A stretch of DNA of 51,484 bases from Clostridiales bacterium UBA1389. GTDB taxonomy: Bacteria > Bacillota > Clostridia > Oscillospirales > CAG-382. Position 1 is the stretch's first letter; the number at the start of each line of letters is the position of its first letter. Below are positions 31,976 to 41,231 of the stretch, piece after piece. The DNA is taken from NCBI GenBank assembly GCA_002305335.1, contig DBQR01000037.1, forward strand, positions 39,429 through 90,912, read 5' to 3'. The notes under the pieces were generated by a model that searched no databases, was not told where the DNA came from, and saw only the letters and a program-made list of their open reading frames with translations. The translations under genes and the position numbers were made by a program.

Positions 31976-34900
31976 TCAGCCCTCGGCAAGCTTTTTCAGT
32001 TTCAGGTATTTTTCCTTGGCCTCTTTTTCGGCTCTGTCGAACAGTTCCTTTGCCCTGTCGGGGAAGAAGAGGTTGAGGGAGGTGTATCTGGTTTCGGAAT
32101 TAATGAATTCCTTGTAGTCCATGGTGGGTTCCTTGGAATCCAGTACGAAGGGGTTCTTGCCTTCGTCGGCAAGGAGGGGGTTAAACCTGAAGGTATGCCA
32201 GTAGCCTGCGGTGACGGCGGCCTTGGTTTCGAACATTGAAGTTCCCAAACCCTTCTTTATGCCGTGGTTTATACAGGGGGCATAGCCGATGATTATCGAA
32301 GGTCCGTGATAGTTTTCGGCTTCGGTTATTGCCTTTATGCACTGGTTGTAGTCATAGCCCATGGCAACCTGCGCCACATAGACATAACCGTAACTCATTG
32401 CAATAGCTGCTAAATCTTTTTTCTTTGTAGACTTACCGGCTGCCGCAAACTGGGCAACCGAGCCGGTGGGGGTGGACTTGGAGGCTTGTCCGCCGGTGTT
32501 GGAGTAAACTTCGGTGTCAAACACGAAAATGTTTACGTCCTCCCCGGAGGCTATCACATGGTCGAGCCCGCCGAAGCCTATATCGTAAGCCCAGCCGTCG
32601 CCGCCGAAAATCCAAACGGATTTCTTTACGAACAAATCCTTCATTTCGAGCGCCTGTTTATAAAGGGCGTCGAATTCGCAGCCGCAGGAACCGCATTCCC
32701 TGTCCGCCTGTTCGATTGCGGCGATAAGCTTTGCGGAAGCTGCCTTGGAGACTTCCCCGCCGTCCTTGACTTCAAGCCATTCCTTGGAGGGTGCGGCAAT
32801 CAGTTCGTATTCGGAGGAGGCGAATTTTTCGATTATCTCAATCAGCTTTTCCCTGCGCTGCTTTATGGCGGTTGCCATGCCGAAACCGTATTCGGCGTTG
32901 TCCTCAAAGAGGGAGTTTGCCCAGGCGGGTCCCTTCCCTTCCTTATTTACAGTGTAGGGGGTGGCGGGGGAAGAGCCGCCCCAGATGGAGGAACAGCCGG
33001 TGGCGTTGGCGATAAGCATTCTGTCCCCGAAAAGCTGGGTAATAAGCTTGGCGTAGGGGGTTTCGCCGCAGCCGGGGCAGGCGCCCGAGAACTCAAGCAG
33101 CGGCTGCTTGAACTGGGAACCCTTGACGGTGTAGGGCTTGAACTTGGCAAGGACTTCGGGATTATCCATATATTTATAGTTTGCTTCGAAATACTTCTGC
33201 TGTTCGTACTGGGTTTCGGCGGGCTTCATGGACAGAGCCTTTTCACCCTTCTTGCCGGGGCAGACCTGAACGCAGGAGCCGCAGCCCACGCAGTCGAGAG
33301 CAGCCACGGTCACGCCGAATTTGTAGCCCGGCATACCCGTCATGGGTATCAGCTTCATTCCGGGATAGTTTTCCGCATCCGCTTCGGGCATAGCTACCGG
33401 TCTGATGGTGGCGTGGGGGCAGACATAGGAGCAGAAAGTACACTGAATGCAGTTGTCGGGATTCCAGCTTGGAACGTCCACCGCAACCCCCCGCTTTTCA
33501 TATGCGGCAGACCCCTGAGGGAAGGTGCCGTCGGCGGCGTCGGCAAAGGCCGAAACCGGAAGCTTGTCCCCCTGCTGGGCGTTTACCGGGATGAGTATCT
33601 TTTCAACATAATCAACCACTTCTTTTCTGCCTTCAAGCTTACCGGCAGAAACATTGCCGTCCTTGGCGTCCGCCCATCCGGCGGGAACATCCACCTTGAC
33701 TACTGCGTTTACACCGGCATCGATGGCGGCATAGTTCATGTCCACCACCGCCTGTCCCTTCTTAATAAAGGACTTGTAAGCGGCCTTTTTCATATATTCG
33801 ATGGCGTCCTCGGCGGGGATGATGTTGGCAAGCTTAAAGAAAGCCGACTGAAGCACCGTGTTGGTTCTTCCGCCAAGACCTAAGGATTTAGCTATGGAAA
33901 TAGCATCGACTATATAGAATTTAACCTTCTTGACGGCAAGGTCCCTCTTTATCTTTGCGGGGAGCTTTTCCTCAAGTTCCTCCGGCTTCCACTGGCAGTT
34001 AAGGAGGAAGGTTCCGCCCGTCTTAAGGTCGGCGGTAAGGTCATAGAGATTTACATATGCCGGGTTGTGGCAGGCGACGAAATCCGCATGGGCAATAAAG
34101 TAGGTTGACCGGATGGGCTTGTCACCGAACCTCAGGTGGGATACAGTAAGGCCGCCGGATTTCTTTGAGTCGTAGGCGAAATAGGCCTGAATGTATTTGT
34201 CGGTATGGTCGCCGATAATTTTAATGGAGTTTTTGTTGGCGGTAACGGTGCCATCGGAGCCGAGACCCCAGAACTTGCAGGCAACGGTGCCTTCGGCGGA
34301 GGTGTTGGGTTCTTCGGTTATGGGGAGGGACTTGAAGGTTACGTCGTCTTCGATGGAAATGGTAAAGCCGTTTACCGGTTCTTTAGCGTCAAGATTATTG
34401 TAAACCGAGATAACTGCGCCGGGGGTGGTATCCTTTGAGCCTAAGCCGTATCTTCCGCCCACCACAAGGCAGTTTTCGAATTTGGTTCCCTTGAGGGCGG
34501 TAACCACGTCGAGATACAAGGGTTCGCCCAGTGCGCCGGGTTCCTTGGTGCGGTCGAGAACGGCAATCTTTTTAACCGTTTCGGGGATTTCCGCAACAAA
34601 GCGGTCAATGGCGAAAGGACGGTAAAGTCTTACCTTGACAAGCCCCACCTTTTCGCCCTTTTTGTTAAGATAGTCGATGGTTTCTTCCGCCGTGTCGCAT
34701 ACAGAACCCATGGCGATAATTATTTTTTCGGCATCGGGAGCGCCGTAGTAGTTGAACAGCTTGTAGTTGGAGCCGGTTTTGGCGTTTACCTTGTCCATGT
34801 ATTCTTCCACGATGGCGGGGACGGCGTCGTAGTATTTGTTGCTTGCTTCCCTTGCTTGGAAGAATATGTCGGGGTTCTGGGAGGAACCGCGGAGTACGGG

Positions 34901-35539
34901 ATGTTCGGGGTTTAACGCTCTTTCCCTGAAGGACTTGACCGCATCCATGTCAACCATATCCTTAAGGTCATCATAGTCCCATGCTTCCACCTTCTGAATT
35001 TCGTGGGAGGTGCGGAAACCGTCGAAGAAGTGCAGGAAGGGCACCCTTCCCTTTATCGCCGAAAGGTGGGCGACTGCGGCAAGGTCCATAACCTCCTGTA
35101 CGTTTCCGGCGCAAAGCAGGGCAAAGCCCGTCTGACGGCAGGCCATAACGTCGCTGTGGTCGCCGAATATGGAAAGCGCATGGGATGCAAGCGCTCTTGC
35201 CGAAACGTGCATTACGCCGGGCAGAAGTTCGCCGGCGATTTTATACATATTGGGTATCATTAAAAGCAGGCCCTGGGATGCGGTGTATGTGGTGGTTAAC
35301 GCCCCGGCGGCAAGGGAGCCGTGAACGGTGCCGGCGGCGCCGCCTTCCGACTGCATTTCCACCACCCTTACGGGCTGACCGAAAATATTTTTAAGGCCTT
35401 CCGCAGACCATTTATCCACATATTCCGCCATCGGGGACGAAGGGGTAATGGGATAGATGCCGGCAACTTCGGTAAAGGCATAGGATACATGCGCCGCCGC
35501 GTTGTTGCCGTCCATTGAAAGCTTTTTTCTGTTTGACAT
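31976..35539 (-). CDS. nifJ: Pyruvate:ferredoxin (flavodoxin) oxidoreductase
   Basis: A 1187-aa single-chain oxygen-sensitive enzyme that turns pyruvate and CoA into acetyl-CoA, CO2 and reduced ferredoxin, central to anaerobic energy metabolism. All modules are present in order: the alpha part from residue 1 (AAHVSYAFTEVAGIYPITPS), the gamma part (about 430-610), a two-cluster ferredoxin insert with CIQCTFCSYVC near 696 and CVGCGSCVQVC near 748, and the beta part with the proximal cluster Cys (CPGCGETPY, ATGCSSIWGG) and the TPP motif GDGWAYDIGFGGLDH near 983. Full length, start with GGAGG upstream, promoter TTTACA-17-TACAAT at 35599-35571. It is a single-gene unit. Confidence 0.97.
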   Translation of the reverse strand: MSNRKKLSMDGNNAAAHVSYAFTEVAGIYPITPSSPMAEYVDKWSAEGLKNIFGQPVRVVEMQSEGGAAGTVHGSLAAGALTTTYTASQGLLLMIPNMYKIAGELLPGVMHVSARALASHALSIFGDHSDVMACRQTGFALLCAGNVQEVMDLAAVAHLSAIKGRVPFLHFFDGFRTSHEIQKVEAWDYDDLKDMVDMDAVKSFRERALNPEHPVLRGSSQNPDIFFQAREASNKYYDAVPAIVEEYMDKVNAKTGSNYKLFNYYGAPDAEKIIIAMGSVCDTAEETIDYLNKKGEKVGLVKVRLYRPFAIDRFVAEIPETVKKIAVLDRTKEPGALGEPLYLDVVTALKGTKFENCLVVGGRYGLGSKDTTPGAVISVYNNLDAKEPVNGFTISIEDDVTFKSLPITEEPNTSAEGTVACKFWGLGSDGTVTANKNSIKIIGDHTDKYIQAYFAYDSKKSGGLTVSHLRFGDKPIRSTYFIAHADFVACHNPAYVNLYDLTADLKTGGTFLLNCQWKPEELEEKLPAKIKRDLAVKKVKFYIVDAISIAKSLGLGGRTNTVLQSAFFKLANIIPAEDAIEYMKKAAYKSFIKKGQAVVDMNYAAIDAGVNAVVKVDVPAGWADAKDGNVSAGKLEGRKEVVDYVEKILIPVNAQQGDKLPVSAFADAADGTFPQGSAAYEKRGVAVDVPSWNPDNCIQCTFCSYVCPHATIRPVAMPEADAENYPGMKLIPMTGMPGYKFGVTVAALDCVGCGSCVQVCPGKKGEKALSMKPAETQYEQQKYFEANYKYMDNPEVLAKFKPYTVKGSQFKQPLLEFSGACPGCGETPYAKLITQLFGDRMLIANATGCSSIWGGSSPATPYTVNKEGKGPAWANSLFEDNAEYGFGMATAIKQRREKLIEIIEKFASSEYELIAAPSKEWLEVKDGGEVSKAASAKLIAAIEQADRECGSCGCEFDALYKQALEMKDLFVKKSVWIFGGDGWAYDIGFGGLDHVIASGEDVNIFVFDTEVYSNTGGQASKSTPTGSVAQFAAAGKSTKKKDLAAIAMSYGYVYVAQVAMGYDYNQCIKAITEAENYHGPSIIIGYAPCINHGIKKGLGTSMFETKAAVTAGYWHTFRFNPLLADEGKNPFVLDSKEPTMDYKEFINSETRYTSLNLFFPDRAKELFDRAEKEAKEKYLKLKKLAEG

Positions 35540-35570
35540 ATATTAAACCTCCGTTTTTTCATTACAGGTT

Positions 35571-35599
35571 ATTGTAGCACAATTGTCCGTGGATGTAAA
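35571..35599 (-). promoter_or_regulatory. Promoter of nifJ/PFOR
   Basis: Minus strand TTTACA (35599-35594), 17 bases, TACAAT (35576-35571). Confidence 0.8.
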
Positions 35600-35775
35600 T
35601 ATACTTTTTAAATTTTTTACCCATTTTGCGGTTATTTTTCATTATATGATATATTTCACCCCGCCGAAAACGGATTTTTCCGCCAAACAGGAATTTTTCA
35701 CTGCAGGCTGAAGGCTTTTACATACTCGCCGTAATTTATATTTTTTGTTTTTGCCCCCTTTCGGATTATAAACTA

Positions 35776-35804
35776 TTGCAAAATTTGTCAATTCGTGATA
35801 TTAT
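35776..35804 (+). promoter_or_regulatory. Promoter of comM
   Basis: TTGCAA at 35776-35781, 17 bases, TATTAT at 35799-35804, with TG before the -10. It rules out the ATG at 35795 as start. Confidence 0.8.
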
Positions 35805-35836
35805 TTATTCTGAATACAAATAATAAGGAGGGGCAC

Positions 35837-37366
35837 ATGGTCAAGGTAATTACCACCCTTGCGTTAAACGGCATCGACGGCATACCCGTAAGCGTGGAAA
35901 CCAGCCGCTTCCCCGGCGTTCAGCCGAGGGTGGTGCTTATCGGTCTTCCCGATACGGCGGTTAAGGAAGCCCTTGAACGGGTGCATACCGCCGCACGAAG
36001 CTCCGCCATCCCCCTTTTGACCGGCAACGTCACCGTAAACCTTGCTCCGGCGGACGTAAAGAAAGAAGGCTCCTCCTTTGATTTGCCCATCCTCATTTCC
36101 ATGGTTGATGAGGACAAGTCGGGGCATCTTGACACCAAAGGCAAAGCCTTTGCCGGGGAATTATCCTTAACCGGCGAAGTCAAGCCCATTAACGGGGCCT
36201 TGTCCATGGCAATTGCGGCAAGGGACGGGGGATTAACCGAAATCTATCTCCCCGAAGCCAACGCCGCCGAAGCCTCCGCCGCGGAGGGCATCGATGTTTA
36301 CCCGGTAAAAACCGTAACCCAGCTCTGCCGTCACCTTCGTGGTGAGGAGCTTATTCCGAAGACCGTATTTTCCTATGAGGGATTTACCGAAAGCGCCGCT
36401 TCCGCCCTCCTTGACTATGCCGACGTAAAGGGGCAGGAAACCGCAAAAAAAGCAATAGAGATTGCCGCCGCTGGGTGCCATAACATACTGCTTATAGGCC
36501 CTCCCGGTTCGGGAAAATCCATGCTTGCCTCAAGAATCCCTTCCATACTGCCCCCATTGTCCCTGACGGAGGCAATTGAAACCACCAAAATCCATTCGGT
36601 GGCGGGGGTGTTGAACCCCAACGTATCCCTGGTTTCCCAGCGCCCCTTCAGGTCCCCCCACCACACCATGTCCCCCGCCTCCCTTGCGGGGGGAGGAAAA
36701 AACCCCAAGCCGGGGGAAATCTCCCTTGCCCACAACGGGGTTCTGTTCCTTGACGAATTTCCGGAATTCGACCGGCCTTCATCCGAAGTGCTGAGACAGC
36801 CCCTTGAGGAACGGGTTATACATATAACACGGGTAAGCGGTACGGTAACCTACCCCGCCTCCTTTATACTGGTGTGCGCCATGAACCCCTGCCGTTGCGG
36901 CTGGTACGGCCATCCCGTAAGGGAATGTACCTGCAACGCCGCCTCCCGGAAGGCATATGTTTCGAAAATTTCCGGTCCCCTGCTTGACCGGATCGATATT
37001 CAGACCGAAGTCCCCTCCCTTGAATATACCGAGGTGTCCAACCTCAGGCCCTCCGAAAGTTCGGCGGAAATAAGAAAAAGAATAACAAAGGCAAGGGAAT
37101 TTGCCTCATTACGTTTCGGGAACCCCTCCATGGCAAACGGTCTTATGACCCCTTCCCAGATAAGGAAGTACTGCGTACTTGACGAAGGGGGAAACGAGCT
37201 TATGAAAAAGGCCTATACCACCCAGTCCCTGACCGCAAGAAGCTACGACCGGATACTTAAGGTCGCCCGCACCGTGGCCGACTTTGATTTTTCCGAGGAT
37301 ATTAAAAAACGACACGTGGCGCTTGCCCTTCAGCTCAGGACGCTGGATAAAAAATATTTCAATTGA
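35837..37366 (+). CDS. comM: ComM/YifB family AAA+ ATPase
   Basis: A 509-aa cytoplasmic protein of the Mg-chelatase-like YifB/ComM family. In naturally competent bacteria ComM is a hexameric helicase for branch migration of incoming DNA; the family is also widespread outside competent species. The N-terminal ChlI-like domain (GIDGIPVSVETSRFPGVQPR and AVKEALERVHTAA), Walker A GPPGSGKS near 220, RSPHHTMSPASLAGGG, Walker B VLFLDEFPEF near 303, and the C-terminal MgCh domain are all present. The start is ATG 35837, with a strong GGAGGGG. It is followed, after a gap of 184 bases, by the envelope gene cluster. Confidence 0.94.
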   Translation: MVKVITTLALNGIDGIPVSVETSRFPGVQPRVVLIGLPDTAVKEALERVHTAARSSAIPLLTGNVTVNLAPADVKKEGSSFDLPILISMVDEDKSGHLDTKGKAFAGELSLTGEVKPINGALSMAIAARDGGLTEIYLPEANAAEASAAEGIDVYPVKTVTQLCRHLRGEELIPKTVFSYEGFTESAASALLDYADVKGQETAKKAIEIAAAGCHNILLIGPPGSGKSMLASRIPSILPPLSLTEAIETTKIHSVAGVLNPNVSLVSQRPFRSPHHTMSPASLAGGGKNPKPGEISLAHNGVLFLDEFPEFDRPSSEVLRQPLEERVIHITRVSGTVTYPASFILVCAMNPCRCGWYGHPVRECTCNAASRKAYVSKISGPLLDRIDIQTEVPSLEYTEVSNLRPSESSAEIRKRITKAREFASLRFGNPSMANGLMTPSQIRKYCVLDEGGNELMKKAYTTQSLTARSYDRILKVARTVADFDFSEDIKKRHVALALQLRTLDKKYFN

Positions 37367-37398
37367 CATAATTCATACATAAATTTGCTTTTTCAACC

Positions 37399-37426
37399 TT
37401 GACTTGTGGAAAAGTATGTGGATAAT
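37399..37426 (+). promoter_or_regulatory. Promoter of the envelope cluster, overlapped by DnaA-box-like sites
   Basis: TTGACT at 37399-37404, 16 bases, GATAAT at 37421-37426. A perfect DnaA box (TGTGGATAA, 37417-37425) covers the -10 and a one-mismatch copy (TGTGGAAAA, 37405-37413) fills the spacer; another lies at 37481-37489. Confidence 0.6.
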
Positions 37427-37550
37427 GTTGATAAGGTTATTTATTTTCAGCCGTTTTATCAACCCTTTTTGAAAAAGGGGTGTGGAAAACTTTAAAAATA
37501 ATTTTTTATAAACCGGAAATTATGTAAAACGAAAGGATAACAAACAGATT

Positions 37551-38465
37551 TTGGATAATAAAGGCTTCGACGAAACCGAAAATATAAACAAATCCCTTTA
37601 CGATGAGGATGACATTCCCGAAGTTCCCCCCGCAAGCCGTCCGGTAAAGATAATCAAAAGGGTTTTCAAGATTGTTTTTATTTCGCTTATGGCTGCCGTA
37701 TGGATAGTGATACTTGCCATCATTATATTGAGAAGCAACCATGAAATACTCGAAACACCCATACTGTCGGACGGGGCAAGGGAAATATACAGTTCCGATA
37801 AAGCCGGTTTTGTGATGTACCGGGTTTATTCCCAGGATTTCATGACCACCGACGGCTCGCTGCAGCTTGCAAACGGGGTTTATGCCGAAAGCGCCCATGA
37901 GTTTGAAATAGGAGTAAGGATAGCCTGGACCCAACTGAGATACTGCAAGGAATGCGACGCCATCTACACCCCCGCCCAGCTGGAGGACCAGCAAAAGATC
38001 GACAAACAGAATAAAAAGGACAACCCGGATTATCAGCCCGCCGCCTGCACCGCCATCCACCATCTCGAAAGGGCGTCGGTAACCGGCGGCAGCATAAGCT
38101 ATACCTTAACCGATTCTTTAGGGAACAGCTATCCCCCGGTAAACCGGGTAAGCCGGACAAAGGAACTGGATTTTTTAATAATGTCCCTGAAATACGAGTA
38201 CGAAAGGGTGGCCTTTTCGGGGTTATATTTCGATATCGAAAACAATATAATTAACCGGGTGGATATGAGCAAACCCGAGTCAAGCGGAACTGAATCGGGG
38301 GAATCTTCCGAAGACGGGGACGAAGCTAACGCCGGCGTGGTCTATTACCTTAATATTTATGACGAAAAAAGCGGACATTTTTTGTTTTCAAGCTACATCT
38401 ATGACAACAACACCTATATTGCTCGAAAAGCCTACAAATACCCGGACAGGGATTATTTAGACTAA
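37551..38465 (+). CDS. Single-pass membrane protein of unknown function
   Basis: A 304-aa protein with an acidic cytoplasmic N-terminus (NKSLYDEDDIPEVPP), one transmembrane helix (about residues 40-64) and an extracellular beta-rich part. It carries CKECDAIYTPAQLEDQQ with a CxxC pair and a later Cys-Thr-Ala-Ile-His-His, a possible metal or disulfide site, and a Ser/Glu stretch near 245-258. I do not recognise the family. The only workable start is TTG 37551, with AAAGGA 13 bases upstream. It heads a run of four envelope genes (gaps 34, 30 and 4 bases). Confidence 0.7.
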   Translation: MDNKGFDETENINKSLYDEDDIPEVPPASRPVKIIKRVFKIVFISLMAAVWIVILAIIILRSNHEILETPILSDGAREIYSSDKAGFVMYRVYSQDFMTTDGSLQLANGVYAESAHEFEIGVRIAWTQLRYCKECDAIYTPAQLEDQQKIDKQNKKDNPDYQPAACTAIHHLERASVTGGSISYTLTDSLGNSYPPVNRVSRTKELDFLIMSLKYEYERVAFSGLYFDIENNIINRVDMSKPESSGTESGESSEDGDEANAGVVYYLNIYDEKSGHFLFSSYIYDNNTYIARKAYKYPDRDYLD

Positions 38466-38499
38466 ACCTTTCTGATTTTCCATAAGGCAGGGAAAAATT

Positions 38500-39408
38500 A
38501 TGAATATGAACATTTTCCAGAAAATGATGTATGTCGTTTTGTCAATAACGGTGGCCTGCGCGGTCAGCATAGCCAACTATATCTATTTGCCCGCGGACAA
38601 GCGTATCCCCTCCGACAATAAAACCACCGAATTCCTTGAAAGGTACTACGATACCAACGACAGGATATTAAAAAGCCTTTTCCCCTACGAGGAACCCAAC
38701 TTCACCCTTGAGGTGCCGATAAATATGTCCTACACCACCACCGACTTCCAGCAGTTTACGGGTACATATCTTACCGAAACCGAACAGCCCCTGAAAGCGA
38801 CAGACTACTTCCCCTACATAGCTTTCTGCGGGGATTCCTTAACCTATCATATGGGAAGACCGGGCAAGCATCTGGCGAATTACGACGTTATCGCCTACGG
38901 CGGTCTTTCGGTTTACGACTACGCCACCTTCACCGACGAACCGGTTTACAATAAATCAAGTGTAAAAAAGACCTCGATCCAGTGGCTGAAGGAATTGAAA
39001 CCCCAGATAATCTATTTAATGCTGGGCACCAACGGTATAGCCATGAGCGGTCTTTCCAACGAAACCCATATCGAAAAGTACAAAGAGCTCCTTGACAAGA
39101 TTGTGACCGCCTCCCCTTCATCTATAATCGTGATATGCTCGGTAACCCCCTTCGGACCCGCTGCCTACGGCAAGTACACCAACCAGCCCATTTCGGTAAT
39201 CAACCAAAAAATAAACCATTTCAATATGTACCTCCTTGAACTGGCAAAGGAACGGGGTTATTACTTTTTGAATATCGCCGAGGCATTGATGAACGCCGAA
39301 GGCTATTTCGACACCCGCTATTCCTCCGACGACGGTCTCCACTGGAACGATGCGGGAAGGGATGTTTACATAAATTACGTTTTACGCCACCCCATACCGG
39401 GATATTAA
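38500..39408 (+). CDS. SGNH/GDSL hydrolase, membrane-anchored
   Basis: A 302-aa protein with an N-terminal signal anchor (residues 8-27) and an SGNH esterase domain facing outward. The block I motif AFCGDSLTYHMG has the nucleophile Ser near residue 112; the block III Asn is in YLMLGTNGIAMSG; block V has DDGLHWND with Asp near 277 and His near 280. Such enzymes remove or transfer acyl groups, often O-acetyl, on cell-wall sugars or lipids; the substrate here is not known. GGGAAAAATT precedes the start. It is the second gene of the envelope cluster. Confidence 0.87.
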   Translation: MNMNIFQKMMYVVLSITVACAVSIANYIYLPADKRIPSDNKTTEFLERYYDTNDRILKSLFPYEEPNFTLEVPINMSYTTTDFQQFTGTYLTETEQPLKATDYFPYIAFCGDSLTYHMGRPGKHLANYDVIAYGGLSVYDYATFTDEPVYNKSSVKKTSIQWLKELKPQIIYLMLGTNGIAMSGLSNETHIEKYKELLDKIVTASPSSIIVICSVTPFGPAAYGKYTNQPISVINQKINHFNMYLLELAKERGYYFLNIAEALMNAEGYFDTRYSSDDGLHWNDAGRDVYINYVLRHPIPGY

Positions 39409-39438
39409 GATATGTTTTTCTGAAAGAAGGAAAAAACA

Positions 39439-40305
39439 GTGGAAAATTCGTTTCAAAGGATAACCAAAAGCAAAACCCTGACTCCCCTTTATATGCTATT
39501 CAGCCTTGCCCTGGCATCCCTTTCGGGATATTGCTTTGTTCTCCCCATGTTCAAACCCGTCGAAACGCCCCTGGACTATGCCTTTTATATAGCGGGCGGC
39601 GTGGGATTTGTGTTTTTCGCCTTCACCTTTTTCAACTGCATATATCAGCTTTTCAAACCCAAAAACGCCTTCCTTGTGTCCGACGAAGGGTTCCTTGACC
39701 TGACCAACGGCGGGGATGGAGCGGGGTTTATTCCCTGGTATAACGTCAGAAGCATCGAAATGTGCGGCAGTTCGAAAAAGCCCTACATAGGCATAAGGCT
39801 TGCCGACGCCAACGAGGTCATCAAGGTTGCGGGCCGGTCATTGGAAAAGCAGATTAACGCCATGCTGGAATCGGGAAAGCCCGAGCTTGTAATCCGCCCC
39901 TTTGAAATAGGCTGTCCTTTGAAACAGGCCTTCGATATTTTCACCGAAGGGCGGAACGCCTATTTACGCACCGTGGACCACGGGGACACCAACGTGCTCT
40001 TCGGCGACAGCTTTTCCGAAGCCCCCAAACGGCAGCCTAAACCTAAGCCGATTGACGAAACCCCCGAAACGGTTATTATCCCCGAAAAGCAGGAACCCCC
40101 GAAAAAAGAAACGGCGGAGGTTAAAACCGAAGTCAAAGCCGATGAAAAATCCATCGACGAGCTTTTGGCGGAGCTTGCCCAAAGCATAGGCAAAAACCGC
40201 AAAAAGCTTGACGGCAGCGAAAGAGACAGCAGCGGGGAGCTTAATGCCGAGCTGGAAAAGTTCCTGGAAAAGCTGAAGAAAAACGAAAAGCCGGGAAATA
40301 AGTGA
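39439..40305 (+). CDS. STM3941-like membrane protein with charged C-terminal tail
   Basis: A 288-aa protein with two transmembrane helices (about residues 16-36 and 47-68), then a PH-like domain of the STM3941 type (NAFLVSDEGFLDL, GFIPWYNVRSIEM) to about 155, and a Lys/Glu/Pro-rich cytoplasmic tail (195-288, with PKPKPIDETPETVII and runs of EVK). The tail is probably disordered and ends in a short coiled coil. Function unknown. It starts at GTG 39439 with AAGAAGG upstream, 30 bases after the SGNH gene; the lipoprotein gene follows by 4 bases. Confidence 0.7.
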   Translation: MENSFQRITKSKTLTPLYMLFSLALASLSGYCFVLPMFKPVETPLDYAFYIAGGVGFVFFAFTFFNCIYQLFKPKNAFLVSDEGFLDLTNGGDGAGFIPWYNVRSIEMCGSSKKPYIGIRLADANEVIKVAGRSLEKQINAMLESGKPELVIRPFEIGCPLKQAFDIFTEGRNAYLRTVDHGDTNVLFGDSFSEAPKRQPKPKPIDETPETVIIPEKQEPPKKETAEVKTEVKADEKSIDELLAELAQSIGKNRKKLDGSERDSSGELNAELEKFLEKLKKNEKPGNK

Positions 40306-40309
40306 AATT

Positions 40310-41131
40310 ATGAAAAAAACAATATGCCTTTTAGGCCTGGTGTTTCTCACCTTTGCGGTTTCCTGTACCAAACTTCTCCCCACCGTCAACGAAAGCAAAG
40401 CTGTATCCGAAGGGGAAAATACCGGCGAATCCTCCCTGATTACCGAAAGTTCCGGCGAATCCTCGGAGGAATCCTTCGAATCCTCTGAAGAATCCCTCGA
40501 AAGTTCGGAGGAAACAAGCGAATCCTCTCTTGACGAAACATCGGAGGAATCAGAAGAAGAATCGTCGGTTGAAAGCAGCGAGGTTTCGGAAGACCAGAGT
40601 GTTACGGGAAATCTGTTTGACCCCTATTATCAGACTATCAAAAGCGGAAAATATATGCTCAGCACCACCGAAACCAAAATCATCGGGGGGGAATCGGTGC
40701 CCTATACCGTTACCGCCTACCACAATAACGGGGTTATATACGCCCTCATTGAGGAAAGCTACGGTTCGGTTTCTGAGTATATCATAAAAGACGGCAATCT
40801 TATAATCCTTGACGAGTATAACAAAACCGCCCTTATTTTCGACTATGACAAGTCCCTGTTTTCCGAAAAAACACTGTGGACGGGAAGCATTACCCTCACC
40901 GACAGCGGCACCCAGAAGCTGTTTAACACCATGTATAATTACGAATCCTATGTGGATTCCGCCGGGTTTGAATTTACCCTGTTTTTCGAAGATGAAGACT
41001 TAAGACGCTACCGCAGTTACAACGAAAAGCAAAAGGATACAATCGTCATTTCCCTGTCGGTAAGCGACGATATTTCCGAAGGTGTGTTTGATATCCCCGA
41101 CAATTTTTCGATAACCGACGCCAGAGATTAA
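40310..41131 (+). CDS. Lipoprotein with long Ser/Glu repeat linker
   Basis: A 273-aa lipoprotein: signal MKKTICLLGLVFLTFAVSC with lipobox A16-V-S-C19, then an extreme Ser/Glu tract (residues about 35-97) built of SSEES-like repeats, then a beta-rich domain (about 100-270; KYMLSTTETKIIGGESVPYT, YIIKDGNLIILDEYNKTALI) that resembles LolA/LppX-type folds that bind lipid. That resemblance is weak. It is the last gene of the envelope cluster and is held outside the membrane by its lipid. The tract is perhaps a spacer through the cell wall. A terminator follows at 41152. Confidence 0.78.
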   Translation: MKKTICLLGLVFLTFAVSCTKLLPTVNESKAVSEGENTGESSLITESSGESSEESFESSEESLESSEETSESSLDETSEESEEESSVESSEVSEDQSVTGNLFDPYYQTIKSGKYMLSTTETKIIGGESVPYTVTAYHNNGVIYALIEESYGSVSEYIIKDGNLIILDEYNKTALIFDYDKSLFSEKTLWTGSITLTDSGTQKLFNTMYNYESYVDSAGFEFTLFFEDEDLRRYRSYNEKQKDTIVISLSVSDDISEGVFDIPDNFSITDARD

Positions 41132-41151
41132 ATCCCGCCGAAAGTTATTTT

Positions 41152-41176
41152 ATCCACAGCGAAAGCTGTGGATTTT
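41152..41176 (+). terminator. Terminator of the envelope cluster
   Basis: ATCCACAGC (41152-41160), GAAA loop, GCTGTGGAT (41165-41173), then TTTCATTT. Confidence 0.8.
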
Positions 41177-41231
41177 CATTTGTTTCCAAAACACCCGCTC
41201 CCCATGCAGAGCAGGCGGCTGAATCAAAAGT

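Noticed and set aside
32486..33883. 465-aa plus-strand open frame opposite PFOR
   Set aside because: It is the antisense shadow of nifJ, whose full set of motifs is intact. The translation is Gly/Val/Phe-rich with no recognisable domain and no ribosome binding site.
37461..37481. Terminator after comM (CCCTTTTTGAAAAAGGGG)
   Set aside because: The inverted repeat leaves almost no loop and is not followed by a T run on either strand.
37380..37550. Replication origin
   Set aside because: Three DnaA-box-like sites are too few, and no dnaA, dnaN, rpmH or other origin genes are adjacent.
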